From Frankia sp. AgB1.9 (lineage in GTDB: Bacteria > Actinomycetota > Actinomycetes > Frankiales > Frankiaceae), in contig NZ_JADWYX010000026.1 in assembly GCF_016786355.1 (NCBI RefSeq), positions 6,749 to 70,748 on the forward strand: DNA of 64,000 nt, in the 5' to 3' direction. The notes under the pieces are model-generated. The model did no database searches, was not told the origin of the DNA, and saw only the letters and a list, made by a program, of their open reading frames with translations. Numbering within the stretch: the first letter of the stretch is position 1; each line of letters opens with the position of its first letter. The translations under genes and the position numbers were made by a program. This document shows positions 24,421 to 33,677 of the stretch, piece after piece.

Positions 24421-25404
24421 GTGTTCGCCCTTAGATTCGACATGCGGGCACCCGCCACCGGTGCCGCGGCGACGGAGCTGTACGCCGCCGCCCTGGAGAT
24501 GAGTTCCTGGGCCGAGTCCCGGGGCTGTGTCAGCATGCTGGTGTGCGAGCACCACATGGCTGCCGACGGCTACCTGCCGGCACCGCTGATCTTCGCCAGC
24601 GCCCTCGCGGCGCGCACGAGTACGGTGCCGATCTTCGTCGCGGTCGTCATTCTCCCGCTGCGTGACCCGATCCGGCTCGCCGAGGAGATGGCGGTCCTCG
24701 ACCTTGTGAGTGGCGGCCGGGTCTCGTACGTGGCGGCACTGGGCTACCGGCCGGCCGAGTACGAGATGTTCGGCGTCGACTTCAAGCGCCGCGGCGCGAT
24801 CGCCGAGGAGAAGCTCGACCTCCTGCTGCACGCGAAGTCCGGGGCGCCCTTCGAGCACGAGGGACGCCGGATCCACGTCACCCCGGCGCCGGTCACGCCC
24901 GGTGGCCCGATGGTCATGTGGGGTGGCGGCAGCCTGGCCGCGGCCCGCCGGGCCGGGCGCCACGGCGTCGGCTTCTTCGCGCAGAGCGGCGACCCGAAAC
25001 TGGGAGTGGCCTACGAGCAGGCGTCCCAGGAGGCCGGCCACGCGCCGGGCCTGTGCATCCTGCCGCCGCCGGAGCTGCCGATGACGACGTTCGTGGCCGA
25101 CGACGTGGACCAGGCCTGGGATGAGCTCGGGCCCTACCTGCTGCACGACGCCGTCAGCTATGCGGAGTGGAACGACCCGGCGGCCGACACCACGAGCCTG
25201 TCCTTCGCCCAGACGGTCGACGAGCTGCGCGCCGAGAACCGCAGCCACCGCATCCTGTCCGTCGACGAGGCCGTCGCGCTCGTCCGCTCGGGAACGCCGC
25301 TGAGCCTGCATCCGCTCGTCGGCGGCCTTCCGCCGGACATCGCGTGGCGCTACCTGCGGACCGTCACCGACACCGTTCTGCCCGCCGCCGGCGCGACGGC
25401 CTAG
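24421..25404 (+). CDS. LLM-class flavin-dependent oxidoreductase
   Basis: 327-residue luciferase-like TIM barrel: SRGCVSMLVCEHHMAADGYLPAP, RDPIRLAEEMAVLDLVSGGRVSYVAALGYRPAEYEMFG and the flavin-phosphate region MVMWGGGSLAAARRAGRHGVGF. The GTG start follows AGGAGCGCATC. It heads an operon with a SnoaL-like protein and an SDR. F420 or FMN use cannot be told apart here. The role is probably oxidation of a ketone/alcohol or monooxygenation of a lipophilic substrate. Confidence 0.88.
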   Translation: MFALRFDMRAPATGAAATELYAAALEMSSWAESRGCVSMLVCEHHMAADGYLPAPLIFASALAARTSTVPIFVAVVILPLRDPIRLAEEMAVLDLVSGGRVSYVAALGYRPAEYEMFGVDFKRRGAIAEEKLDLLLHAKSGAPFEHEGRRIHVTPAPVTPGGPMVMWGGGSLAAARRAGRHGVGFFAQSGDPKLGVAYEQASQEAGHAPGLCILPPPELPMTTFVADDVDQAWDELGPYLLHDAVSYAEWNDPAADTTSLSFAQTVDELRAENRSHRILSVDEAVALVRSGTPLSLHPLVGGLPPDIAWRYLRTVTDTVLPAAGATA

Positions 25405-25426
25405 AACGCCCGAGGGGAAGGCTTAC

Positions 25427-25858
25427 ATGCCCGACTACCGAGAAGACCAGGCGAGCATCAGCGAAGTCCTGATCCGTTACGCGACCGGGATCGACCGGCG
25501 GGACTGGGCACTGTTCCGAACCTGCTGGACCCCCGACGTCGAGGCCGACTACGGCGACATGGGGCGTTTTGACGGCGCCGACGCGATCACCGAGTTCATG
25601 ACGGCCGTCCACAAGGACATGGGCAGCACCCGCCACCAGCTCTCCAACTTCGTCATCGAGGTGGACGGCGACCGGGCCACCGCGTCCAGCTACGTGCACG
25701 CCGTGCTCGCGCTCTCGCCCACCGACCCGGCTCTCTGGATCGATGCCGTCGGCGGCTACGAGGACGAGCTCGTGCGGACGGCCGACGGGTGGCGGATCAG
25801 CCGGCGCAGCTTCAGCGCCACCCGCCTCGTCAGCAGCACCGACCTGCCGAAGGCCTGA
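25427..25858 (+). CDS. SnoaL/NTF2-like domain protein
   Basis: 143-residue cone-shaped NTF2-like fold: an N-terminal helix EDQASISEVLIRYATGIDRRDWALFRTCW with a conserved aspartate/arginine pocket, DGADAITEFM, and the last strand GWRISRRSFSATRLV. Members include ring-hydroxylating dioxygenase small-subunit-like proteins, cyclases and ketosteroid-isomerase-like enzymes. It lies 22 bp after the LLM gene and so is cotranscribed. Substrate unknown. Confidence 0.85.
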   Translation: MPDYREDQASISEVLIRYATGIDRRDWALFRTCWTPDVEADYGDMGRFDGADAITEFMTAVHKDMGSTRHQLSNFVIEVDGDRATASSYVHAVLALSPTDPALWIDAVGGYEDELVRTADGWRISRRSFSATRLVSSTDLPKA

Positions 25859-25927
25859 CGACGACGCCCGTCGGCAATCCCTTTCACCGCGGTCGGCGTT
25901 CGGCCGACCGGAGACAGGAGCAAGCTC

Positions 25928-26749
25928 ATGACGTTCGCTGACGACTACGGGCCCTGGGCGCTGGTCGCGGGCGCGTCCGACGGGGTCGGCGCCGCGTTCG
26001 CCGAGGCGCTCGCCGAGCGTGGCGTCAACGTGGTGCTGCTTGCCCGCCGGCAGGCCCTCCTCGACGAGGTGGCCGCGGGCATCGGTGCCCGCACAGGAGT
26101 CGAGACCCGGGCCGTCGCCGTGGACCTCGCCGCCCCGAACGCAGCGGCGACGGTCGCCGCGGCCACCGCGGGCCTTGAGATCGGCTTCCTGGTCTACTGC
26201 GCGGGCGCCGACCCGAACTACGAGCACTTCCTCGCGAACCCGATCGAGACCGCCGAGGCGATGGTGCAGCGCAACTGCACCGTGCCGATGCAGCTGTGCC
26301 ACCACTACACCCCGGGAATGGTCGCGCGCGGCCGCGGTGGGGTCATCCTGCTCGGATCGGCCGCCGGCTTCGCCGGCGCGCCGAACATGGTGGCCTACGC
26401 CGCCACGAAGTCGTTCGGCATGGTCTTCGCCGAGGCGCTGTGGGCGGAGCTGCGAGACAAGGGCGTCGACGTCCTGGGGCTCGTGCTCGGCAAGACCGAC
26501 ACCCCGACCCTGCGCCGGCTGGAACATGCCCGCGGCCAGCTCGCCGGGCTGGACACCGCACCGAGCGACGCCGCCGCCGTCAGCGACGTCGTCGCCGAGG
26601 GCTTCGACAACCTCCGCAACGGTCCCACCTGGGTCGTCGGAGAGAAGCTGCGGGAGGCCGTCTTGATGATGGGTTCGCTGCCCCGCAACGACCTGGTCCG
26701 GTTCATGGCGCAGGCCGCCGAGGAGGCGATGGCCGGCAACGGCTCATAG
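25928..26749 (+). CDS. SDR-family oxidoreductase
   Basis: 273 residues with GASDGVGAAFAEAL as cofactor loop, VVLLARRQALLDEV, a NCTVPMQLCHH helix, Ser in LLGSAAGFAGAPN, and catalytic Tyr and Lys in AYAATKSFG. It belongs to the classical SDRs of the 3-ketoacyl/steroid reductase type. The RBS GGAGACAGGAGCAAGCTC precedes the ATG. Last gene of the LLM-SnoaL-SDR operon, ending at a strong hairpin. Confidence 0.9.
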   Translation: MTFADDYGPWALVAGASDGVGAAFAEALAERGVNVVLLARRQALLDEVAAGIGARTGVETRAVAVDLAAPNAAATVAAATAGLEIGFLVYCAGADPNYEHFLANPIETAEAMVQRNCTVPMQLCHHYTPGMVARGRGGVILLGSAAGFAGAPNMVAYAATKSFGMVFAEALWAELRDKGVDVLGLVLGKTDTPTLRRLEHARGQLAGLDTAPSDAAAVSDVVAEGFDNLRNGPTWVVGEKLREAVLMMGSLPRNDLVRFMAQAAEEAMAGNGS

Positions 26750-26762
26750 CCGGCGAGACGTC

Positions 26763-26802
26763 GAGCGGCTCGCGCGTCCCGCTACGGGCGCGCGAGCCGC
26801 TC
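26763..26802. terminator. Bidirectional hairpin terminator
   Basis: Perfect 14-bp inverted repeat GAGCGGCTCGCGCG (26763-26776) / CGCGCGAGCCGCTC (26789-26802), followed by TTT, between the convergent SDR (+) and carboxylesterase (-) genes. Confidence 0.8.
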
Positions 26803-26856
26803 TTTCGCCGTTACTCGTCGATCAGACAGGCGTGGCCGATCTCGGGGCCGGACAGC

Positions 26857-28380
26857 TCAGGCTGGCGAGGTCCAAGCGCTGGTGACGTCGTCGTCAGGGG
26901 GTTCGGTGACCCTGTCGGCGTCGCCGCCGAACTGGCGGGTGTTGGCGGTGGCAGCGGGGTCGTACGCCGGCCAGCCGGGGTCGCCGGTGGCGGCGAACTC
27001 GGCCCAGGCTCGGGTCAGGTCCTGCTGAACCTCGACGAGTTCCGGTGTGGCTTTCCCGAAGCGTTCCAGGCCGTCGAACAGGAAAAGAAGGTCGGCGGCA
27101 TGGAACGCGCCGAGGTCCGCTCCGAAGGGCTCCGCGGCGAAGAGGTAGGCGTGCGCTCGGCCTCCGGCGGCCGTCTGGGCGGCGGCCAGCCGGCTGGCGG
27201 GCAGCCGGTAGACCGCGTCGGTGAGCAACAGGGTGCGCAGGTCGGCGAGGCTGCCGTTCGGAGCCCTGCGGCGGTAGCCGGCCAGGAGACGCTCAGGGGC
27301 GGCGACACCGGCCCTGCGGATCTCGGCGAGCAGTCCCGCCTCGTCCGTGGGTTGGTAGGCGGCTCCCTGCATGACCTGGAAGAGGCGTACCTCGTCGCGG
27401 TTGGCGCCGACGAGCAGGTCGAGGCCGGCGGCGGCGCCGTCGAGGACGGCCTGGTGGGGATGGCGGGGCAGGACGGTTCCGTCGTGCACGACGCCCCAGG
27501 AGCGTCCGCCGGGCAGGTTGCGCCGGCCGATGTCGCTGTCGACGACCGAGGTCTGAACGTCCAGAATCCGTTCGACCGGCAGGTCGAGGAGGTCGTCGAC
27601 CGTCCGCAGGTCGAGCGCGGCCAGGAGGTCGGCGGCGATCCCGGTGGCGGTGTCGGTGTCGAAGATCCGCGCGGTGCTGCCGCTGCTCAGGATCGCCCGG
27701 TGGAAGGTGCCCACGGCCGCGGGCATGGTGAGCAGCGCGCCGACACAGAACGCTCCGGCGGACTCGCCGGCCGCCGTGACGTTGCCCGGGTCGCCGCCGA
27801 AGGACGCGATGGTGTCACGGACCCAGCGCAGCGCCGCTGCCTGGTCCTGCAGGCCGAGGTTGCTGCTGCCCTCCCAGCCGGGGCCGCCGAGGTCGGCCAG
27901 GTGCAGGAAGCCGAGCGCGCCGAGCCGGTAGTTCGCCGTGACGACCACCGCGCCGGTGAGCCGGGACAGCGCCCCGCCGTCGGTCATGGGCGGGGCAGCG
28001 GAGCCCACGTCGAAACCGCCGCCGTAGAACCAGACGATCACCGGCCGGCGACCGGTCGGATCAGGGGTCCAGACGTTGAGGTAGAGGCAGTCCTCGTCGT
28101 AGTCGATCTTTGGTGGCCCCGCCGGGCCGGTGAGCGGGGTGGACGTCGCGGCCGTGCCGGTGCTCATCAGCGCGGGGGCGCGCTGCGGGGGTGCGGCCCG
28201 AAACTCGGTGGCGTCCCGAATGCCCGACCACGGCCGGGCGGGCCGTGGCGGGCGCAGTCGCAGTGGCCCGACGGGCGGGGCGGCGAACGGGATCCCGGCG
28301 AACAACACGCCACCGTCGTCCCGCGAGGTTCCGCGCAGCGTCCCCGCGGGCGTGTCGACCAGGTAAGGGTCGATCATCAT
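26857..28380 (-). CDS. Type-B carboxylesterase/lipase
   Basis: 507-residue alpha/beta-hydrolase of the COesterase family. EDCLYLNVW (96-104), oxyanion loop GGGFDVGS (120-127), nucleophile Ser207 in AAGESAGAF, and a distal His region HAADLLFLFDG near the C-terminus. No secretion signal, so it is cytoplasmic. Hydrolyses carboxylic esters; substrate unknown. It lies just downstream of the AtuA pair on the same strand, with a 72-bp gap, and may release the acid that the pair or nearby CoA ligases handle (inference). Confidence 0.9.
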   Translation of the reverse strand: MMIDPYLVDTPAGTLRGTSRDDGGVLFAGIPFAAPPVGPLRLRPPRPARPWSGIRDATEFRAAPPQRAPALMSTGTAATSTPLTGPAGPPKIDYDEDCLYLNVWTPDPTGRRPVIVWFYGGGFDVGSAAPPMTDGGALSRLTGAVVVTANYRLGALGFLHLADLGGPGWEGSSNLGLQDQAAALRWVRDTIASFGGDPGNVTAAGESAGAFCVGALLTMPAAVGTFHRAILSSGSTARIFDTDTATGIAADLLAALDLRTVDDLLDLPVERILDVQTSVVDSDIGRRNLPGGRSWGVVHDGTVLPRHPHQAVLDGAAAGLDLLVGANRDEVRLFQVMQGAAYQPTDEAGLLAEIRRAGVAAPERLLAGYRRRAPNGSLADLRTLLLTDAVYRLPASRLAAAQTAAGGRAHAYLFAAEPFGADLGAFHAADLLFLFDGLERFGKATPELVEVQQDLTRAWAEFAATGDPGWPAYDPAATANTRQFGGDADRVTEPPDDDVTSAWTSPA

Positions 28381-28452
28381 CGTGAGCTCCCGGCAGTTCC
28401 TTGATCCATTCGTTGTCTTCTCGCCGCGAGGGCACAGCGGCGGAGCACGCGT

Positions 28453-28794
28453 TCACGCGACCGTGCTGTCATCGTCGGTCCGGCGTGGGGGCGCGGGCAG
28501 GTCGAGTTCGAGCATCCAGAAGCTGAGCGTCTTGCCGTGGCTGTCCAGCGCGAGTGATCGCGTCACGCCGCCGTCGAGTGCGTCATGCAGGACAAACTTG
28601 AGCGCCGCCAGTTGCGGGAGCTCAAAACGCACGATGGCACCGCGAACGCTTTCGCCGAAATGGGCGCGCACGCGTTCGGTGGTCACGTGCCGGCGGATGT
28701 GGTCGAAATCCGCGATCCGGTAGGCGATCACGGAGATGTCGGAGATGTTGCCCTTGTCGCCCGCGCGGGCGTGGGCGACTTCGTAGAGCCTCAT
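28453..28794 (-). CDS. AtuA C-terminal-like small protein
   Basis: 113 residues beginning LYEVAHARAGDKGNISDISVIAYR, the signature of the small ferredoxin-fold domain that in many AtuA proteins is the C-terminal domain. Here it is a separate gene, overlapping the larger AtuA-type gene by 4 bp (ATGA), so the two are coupled and probably form a complex. The role in acyclic terpene or leucine/isovalerate-type catabolism is by family only. Confidence 0.85.
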   Translation of the reverse strand: MRLYEVAHARAGDKGNISDISVIAYRIADFDHIRRHVTTERVRAHFGESVRGAIVRFELPQLAALKFVLHDALDGGVTRSLALDSHGKTLSFWMLELDLPAPPRRTDDDSTVA

Positions 28795-30155
28795 TCGTCA
28801 GACCCGATCAGCGTCGTCCGGGCCGTCACGTCCACGCGGGGCAGGAAGACCGAGGCGATGCCGACGTCCTCGGTGGCCGTGCGGGTCACGCCGCCGCCGC
28901 CGGCGGGCCCGTTGAGCCACAGCGCCGCGACCTCCTGCCCGACCCGGCGGGCACTGCGCAGGTCCGGAGTCCGGGCCGCGACGCGAGCACGCACCTCGCC
29001 CGGCTGGCCTTCAGTGCCTGCCCCGGGGAACCCTCCGGTGCCAGCCCCTGGGAACGCGGAGTCCACCCCGATCAGCTCGTACCTGGCCTCCTGCACCGGA
29101 CTGGCGTCGCGGGACAGTCGCTCCCGCACGACGTCGAGGGCGAGCCGGCCCCGTGCCACCGCGTTGGGGCCGGCGTAGGAGATCTGCCCTTCGCCGACGA
29201 AGCCGTCGAGGTAACCCACCGAGACCTTGAGCGTCTCGGGCCGAGCCGTGCCCCGGACACCGGTCACGGCCACCCGGTCGGCCCCGACCTGCGTGAGCTC
29301 GGTCGCGGAGAAGTCCGCGACGACGTCCGGGGTGACGTAGCGCGCGGGATCGTGGATCTCGTAGAGCAGCTGCTCGGTCACCGTCGCGACCGACACCTCG
29401 CCACCGGTGCCCGCCAGCTTCGTCACCACGAAAGAGCCGTCCGCGCGCACCTCGGCGAGTGGGAACCCGAGCCCGGCCAGGTCGTGGACGTCCTTGACGC
29501 CGGGATCGGCGAAATAGCCGCCCGTCAGCTGGCCGGCGCACTCCAACAGGTGGCCGACCGCGGTTCCCGCCGCGAGCCGGGTCCAGTCGTCGTGCGCCCA
29601 GCCGAACTCGTGCACGAGCGGGGCGAGGAACAGCGACGGGTCCGCGACCCGACCGGCGACGATCACGTCGACGCGCTGGTCGAGGGCGCCCAGCAGCGCG
29701 TCCATTCCCAGATACGCGTTCGCGGAGATGACCTCGGGGAGCGACGACACCCGCCCCGGGCGCTCCAGTAGGGGAGGGTCGGCGCTCCGCACGGCCGGAA
29801 GGACGTCGTCGCCCGTGATCGCCGCGATCCGCAGGCCGTGCAGCCCCAACGCGGCGGCCCGCGCCGCGACCCGGTGGGCCGCGCCGAGCGGGTTCGCGGC
29901 ACCCATGTTCGTGATGATCGTGGTGCCGTGCCGCCCCGCCGGTTCGAGGACCGCGTCCATTCGCTCGTCGAGCCACTCGTTCCAGCCACCGTCGGGATCC
30001 CGGCGCCGCTCCAGCTGCGCGAGCGCGATGCTGCGTTCCGCGAGGCATTCGAAGACGAGGTAGTCCAGCTCCCCGCGGTCCGCCAGGTCCACGGCCGGGG
30101 CGATCCGATCGTCGGCGAAGCCCGCGCCGACTCCGATCCGGATCGTCCTCACCAC
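28791..30155 (-). CDS. Acyclic terpene utilisation AtuA-type protein (DUF1446)
   Basis: 454 residues with the family pattern IRIGVGAGFADDRIAPAVDLADRGELDYLVFECLAERSIALAQL, followed by TTIITNMGAANPLGAAHRVA and DVIVAGRVADPSLFLAPL. AtuA is needed for citronellol/geraniol breakdown in pseudomonads, though its chemistry is not settled. The geranyl-CoA carboxylase genes usually nearby are absent from this window. GTG start. Divergent from a LysR gene with a palindromic operator, so probably induced by its substrate. Confidence 0.86.
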   Translation of the reverse strand: MVRTIRIGVGAGFADDRIAPAVDLADRGELDYLVFECLAERSIALAQLERRRDPDGGWNEWLDERMDAVLEPAGRHGTTIITNMGAANPLGAAHRVAARAAALGLHGLRIAAITGDDVLPAVRSADPPLLERPGRVSSLPEVISANAYLGMDALLGALDQRVDVIVAGRVADPSLFLAPLVHEFGWAHDDWTRLAAGTAVGHLLECAGQLTGGYFADPGVKDVHDLAGLGFPLAEVRADGSFVVTKLAGTGGEVSVATVTEQLLYEIHDPARYVTPDVVADFSATELTQVGADRVAVTGVRGTARPETLKVSVGYLDGFVGEGQISYAGPNAVARGRLALDVVRERLSRDASPVQEARYELIGVDSAFPGAGTGGFPGAGTEGQPGEVRARVAARTPDLRSARRVGQEVAALWLNGPAGGGGVTRTATEDVGIASVFLPRVDVTARTTLIGSDE

Positions 30156-30185
30156 ACCACCTCCGGCGCCGATCCTGGCCCGGAC

Positions 30186-30229
30186 GATGCATGCGAGGCA
30201 AAGACCAAAAGCGTATGCTTTTATGCATC
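30186..30229. promoter_or_regulatory. LysR-type operator in AtuA/LysR divergent gap
   Basis: A perfect 6-bp-arm inverted repeat AAAAGCGTATGCTTTT (30207-30222), plus an outer pair GATGCAT (30186-30192) / ATGCATC (30223-30229). The gap between starts is only 80 bp, and its A/T content is far above the surroundings, as expected for a LysR binding and promoter region. Confidence 0.6.
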
Positions 30230-30235
30230 ACAGAC

Positions 30236-31171
30236 ATGGATCATCCGCGCACAGCAGCTCTCACGGTCGCGAGGGACCTCACGATCGCTCAGCTGCGATC
30301 CGTGCTCGCTGTCGCCGAGACCGGATCGTTCACCGCGGCGGCGGCACGGACGCTGCTCAGCCAGCCCGCGCTCAGCCGGACCGTGCAGGACGTCGAGCGC
30401 ACCGTCGGGACGCGCCTGTTCGACCGCACGACGCGCTCGGTCACCCCCACCACCCAGGGGCGCGAGTTCCTCGCCGTCGCCCGCGACATCGTCGGCGGAT
30501 TCGATGACGGCCTCGGCCGTTTCGCCGCCTACGTCGACGGCCGCGGTGGCACCCTGCACGTCACCGCCCTGCCGTCGCTCGCGGCGACCGTCCTGCCCGA
30601 CGTCGCCGCGGCCTTCGCCGCCGAACGGCCCCGGGTAGGCGTCCGCGTCCTGGAAGGCAACGCCTCCCAGGTCCTACGGCAGCTCCACGACGGCCGCGCG
30701 GACCTCGCGCTCACCGAGGACCCCGGCCCGGTCCGCGGCCTCCACGTTCAGGTCGTCGGCGACGACGAGATGATCGCCATCGTGCCGCCCGGCCACGAGC
30801 TGCACGCCGCCGGCCGCACCACCTGGAAACAGCTCGCGCGTCATCCCTTCATCGCCATCGAGTCGGGCACCAGCCTGCGCCGCCTCGCCGACGACGCGTT
30901 CGCCCGTGCCGGAGCCGCACCCACGCACCGCATCGAGACGACGTCCGTCGCCACGGCTGGCGGCCTCGTCGCCTCCGGTTTCGGCGTCTCGGCCGTCACC
31001 CGCGCCGTGCTGCCCCTGGTCGCCTTCGCCCAGATCGCCGTCGTCCCCATCGACGAGCCGGTCATCGCGCGATCGATCGCGCTCGTCCGCCCGGAAGTCC
31101 CGCAGCCGTCGGCCCTCACCATGGCCTTCGCCGCCGCAGTCGCCGCCGCCCTACGGTGCCGGACCGGCTAG
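30236..31171 (+). CDS. LysR-family transcriptional regulator
   Basis: 311 residues: winged HTH at about 12-72 (LTIAQLRSVLAVAETGSFTAAAARTLLSQPALSRTVQDVERTVGTRLFDR) and a periplasmic-binding-type effector domain (GTLHVTALPSLAATVLPDV, DLALTEDPGPVRGLHVQVVG, VASGFGVSAV). Start ATG 30236 gives the canonical N-terminus; an upstream ATG at 30191 lies inside the operator. It very likely controls the divergent AtuA-type operon. Confidence 0.92.
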   Translation: MDHPRTAALTVARDLTIAQLRSVLAVAETGSFTAAAARTLLSQPALSRTVQDVERTVGTRLFDRTTRSVTPTTQGREFLAVARDIVGGFDDGLGRFAAYVDGRGGTLHVTALPSLAATVLPDVAAAFAAERPRVGVRVLEGNASQVLRQLHDGRADLALTEDPGPVRGLHVQVVGDDEMIAIVPPGHELHAAGRTTWKQLARHPFIAIESGTSLRRLADDAFARAGAAPTHRIETTSVATAGGLVASGFGVSAVTRAVLPLVAFAQIAVVPIDEPVIARSIALVRPEVPQPSALTMAFAAAVAAALRCRTG

Positions 31172-31193
31172 TCCCCGCGCGACGCCGGACCGG

Positions 31194-31568
31194 CTACCCC
31201 CACAGTGCCTGGGAGAGCGCGGCGCCGAGGACAGCGGCGCCGAGCGCGGCGAGCGCGCTCCCGACGACGTTCGCGGCGGCGAGCGCCCGGGAGCCGGTCT
31301 CGGCCAGCCGCAACGTCTCGTACGAGAACGTCGAGTAGGTGCTCAGCGCCCCGCACAGCCCGGTCCCGACCAGGATCGCCACCCGCGGGGAGGCCGCGCC
31401 GGCGGTGACCGCGCCGGTGATGAATCCGAGCAGCAGGCTCGCGGTGACGTTGACGGCGAACGTGCCCCAGGGGAAGACCGTGTCGTGGCGCGTCTGCACG
31501 GCCCGGTCGGTCAGGTAGCGCAGCGGAGCTCCGACGGCGGCGCCCGCGATGACGAGCAGCCAGTTCAC
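31194..31568 (-). CDS. crcB: Fluoride channel CrcB/FluC (second subunit of locus)
   Basis: 124-residue, four-helix membrane protein exporting fluoride as a dual-topology dimer. Diagnostic [14 protein letters not shown], the [16 protein letters not shown] helix with the family Asn, and [15 protein letters not shown], the polar-track sequence around the Na+/F- path. GTG start overlapping the DUF190 stop (GTGA). With the crcB at 31909 it may form a heterodimer, as in many actinobacteria and Bacillus. Confidence 0.93.
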   Translation of the reverse strand: MNWLLVIAGAAVGAPLRYLTDRAVQTRHDTVFPWGTFAVNVTASLLLGFITGAVTAGAASPRVAILVGTGLCGALSTYSTFSYETLRLAETGSRALAAANVVGSALAALGAAVLGAALSQALWG

Positions 31569-31912
31569 CGGTCGCCCTTCCGTCCGACGTAGCGGATGAC
31601 CTCGACCTCGTCGAGGATGACCAACCCTTCGCCGACGAGTTCGTCCAGCTCCGGCAGGAAGCCGCGGATCCGGGTCTCGTCGTCGACGATGACGACGGCG
31701 ACGGGCAGGTCCTCGCTCAGTGACAGAAGACGGGTGGTGTGCACGATCGAGGACGCGCCGAACCCTTCGACGCCATGGAAGACGCTGGCGCCGGCGAGGC
31801 CGGCGTGATGCGCCCGGTGCACGATCTCCGTGGACAGTGGCCGGTGGTGCCAGAGGTCGCTCTCTCCGATGAACACCGTCAGCCGCAGCGCCCGGCCGGT
31901 CAGTCGTGTCAT
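31565..31912 (-). CDS. DUF190 protein (PII-like fold) between two crcB genes
   Basis: 115 residues: [54 protein letters not shown] is the DUF190 signature, a PII-like ferredoxin-fold ligand-binding family. It overlaps both crcB genes by 4 bp, so all three are coupled. A regulatory role in fluoride export is likely from this constant association, but the ligand is unknown. Confidence 0.9.
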   Translation of the reverse strand: MTRLTGRALRLTVFIGESDLWHHRPLSTEIVHRAHHAGLAGASVFHGVEGFGASSIVHTTRLLSLSEDLPVAVVIVDDETRIRGFLPELDELVGEGLVILDEVEVIRYVGRKGDR

Positions 31913-32391
31913 GCCCGCCCCCTCGCGAGTCGCCGCGTCGCCGTCGCCGCGATCCACACGGCACCGAGCGCGCCGGCCATCGTCGCGGCCAGATAGCCGA
32001 GCGCCAGGCCGGGCCGGTCGGTGTCCAGCAGCCGTTGCGTGTCCACCGCGTAGGTGGAGAACGTCGTGAACCCGCCGAGGACGCCGGTGCCGAGAAAGGG
32101 ACGGACCAGGGGGTGCGCGGTCCGCACCTCGGCGATCAGGACCATCAGCACGCCGATCGCGGCGCAGCCGGACACGTTCACGACCCACGTCGTCCACGGG
32201 AACGCCCCAGCGGATGTCGGCCACGCCAACGCCGCCCCGTAACGGGCGCAGGACCCCAGCACCCCGCCAGCGGAGATCGCCAGAAGCAGCGTGACCGGCG
32301 CCCGACGCAGCTCACCCCGCTGCACCGGGACATGCAGATCGACATCAGGATCCGATGGCTGGGCTGCCCGCTCGACCTCGGTCACGGTCAA
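31909..32391 (-). CDS. crcB: Fluoride channel CrcB/FluC (first subunit of locus)
   Basis: 160 residues, longer than its partner through an N-terminal charged extension (first 30 residues). Membrane segments start at [44 protein letters not shown] carries the conserved Asn, and [20 protein letters not shown] the Phe/Thr/Ser track. First gene of the operon. I could not make out a fluoride riboswitch upstream. Confidence 0.93.
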   Translation of the reverse strand: MTVTEVERAAQPSDPDVDLHVPVQRGELRRAPVTLLLAISAGGVLGSCARYGAALAWPTSAGAFPWTTWVVNVSGCAAIGVLMVLIAEVRTAHPLVRPFLGTGVLGGFTTFSTYAVDTQRLLDTDRPGLALGYLAATMAGALGAVWIAATATRRLARGRA

Positions 32392-32600
32392 CCTCCTACC
32401 TGCGCGGCGCCCAAGGCTCAGCCTCGGGCGTGACTCGTCACAAGTAGGGACCGTTGGCGGCGCGAACGCCGCGGTTCGGGTACGGCGGGCCCCACCGCCG
32501 CGGCGGCCCGCGGGCCGCCTGGCCCCACACTATCGCCCGCAGGCCGCCAGCCGCCCGGCAGCCTCCGCCTCGCTCGGAAGCCGGCGGGTCTCGCCGCCGA

Positions 32601-33677
32601 TCAGGGCAGTTCGGGCAGACCGATCGGGCCCGGCCCCCAGCCCCAGGGCGGGTCGGGAATCTCCCGGCGCAGCACGGGCGCGATGTCGGACTGGAAGAGC
32701 TCCAGGCTGGCCCGGTGCTGGGCGGCGGTGAGACCGCTGGCCTCGGCGTGCAGGTGCAGGACGCTGTGCCCGAACTGCTCGTGGTAGCGGTGCACCTTCT
32801 CGACGATCTGGGCCGGGCTGCCGATCAGGGCCGAGCTGCGCTCGACGAAGTCCTCCAGGGTCGGGAAGACCGGCTGCATCCCGAGGCTCTTCTGGAAGGC
32901 GAGCTGGCCCTCGAAGACCGGTCGGTAGGCGTTGAGCGCGTCCTGCGAGTTACGGGCGGCGTAGTAGCCCGCCGTGCCGGCACCCACGGCGATCGCCGCC
33001 GGGTCGTGGCCGTAGTGGGCCCAGCGCTCGCGGTAGTAGTGGACGAGCTCGGCGTAGGGCTCGATCGGGTTGGTGACGTTGGCCGAGAACAACGGGTCGC
33101 CGTACCGGGCGGCGAGGTCCACCGACTCCTTGCTGGTGGCGCTGCCGTGCCAGATCCGGATCGGTCGCTGCAGCGGGCGGGGCCAGACCTCGGCCTCGTG
33201 CAGCGGCGGGCGGAACCGGGTGTCATAGGTGATCTTGTTGTCTCGCCAGAGCCGGCGGAAGACCTCGTACGACTCGGCGTTGCGGTCCCACTGGTCCTCG
33301 GGCGTGACGTGGAACAGGTCGCGCTGGGCCGCGCCGTTGCCCTTGCCGATGATCAGCTCCAGCCGGCCGCCGGCCAGGTGGTCGAGGGTCGCGTAGTCCT
33401 CGAAGGCGCGGACCGGGTCGAGCAGGCTCAGCGTGGTCACGGCGGTGAACAGCCGGATCCGCCGGGTCAACGCGGCGATGTGGCTCAGCACCACTGTCGG
33501 CGACGAGGAGATGAACGGGCGCTCGTGCCGCTCCCCCACCCCGAACCCGTCGAAGCCGAGCTCCTCCGCCAACAGCGCGCTGTCGAGTACCGCGCGGAAC
33601 CGGTCCGCTGTGCTCGGCACCTTGCCGGTGATCGGATCCGGCGCATGGACGATCAGCGTGATCGTGATGAACCTCAT
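32601..33677 (-). CDS. LLM-class flavin-dependent oxidoreductase (bacterial luciferase-like)
   Basis: 358 residues with FDGFGVGERHERPFISSSPTVVLSHIAALTRRIRLFTAVTTLSLLDPVRAFEDYATLDHLAGGRLELIIGKGN, the classical N-terminal half of luciferase-like monooxygenases, and a later flavin-phosphate loop IWHGSATSKESVDLAARYG. It is the last gene of a three-gene minus-strand operon with two SnoaL-like proteins, joined by a 4-bp overlap. Probably a monooxygenase for a hydrophobic substrate. Confidence 0.88.
   Translation of the reverse strand: MRFITITLIVHAPDPITGKVPSTADRFRAVLDSALLAEELGFDGFGVGERHERPFISSSPTVVLSHIAALTRRIRLFTAVTTLSLLDPVRAFEDYATLDHLAGGRLELIIGKGNGAAQRDLFHVTPEDQWDRNAESYEVFRRLWRDNKITYDTRFRPPLHEAEVWPRPLQRPIRIWHGSATSKESVDLAARYGDPLFSANVTNPIEPYAELVHYYRERWAHYGHDPAAIAVGAGTAGYYAARNSQDALNAYRPVFEGQLAFQKSLGMQPVFPTLEDFVERSSALIGSPAQIVEKVHRYHEQFGHSVLHLHAEASGLTAAQHRASLELFQSDIAPVLRREIPDPPWGWGPGPIGLPELP

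Noticed and set aside
32392-32600. Fluoride riboswitch upstream of crcB
   Set aside because: I looked for the conserved pseudoknot and GAUGG-type core on the minus strand and did not find them.
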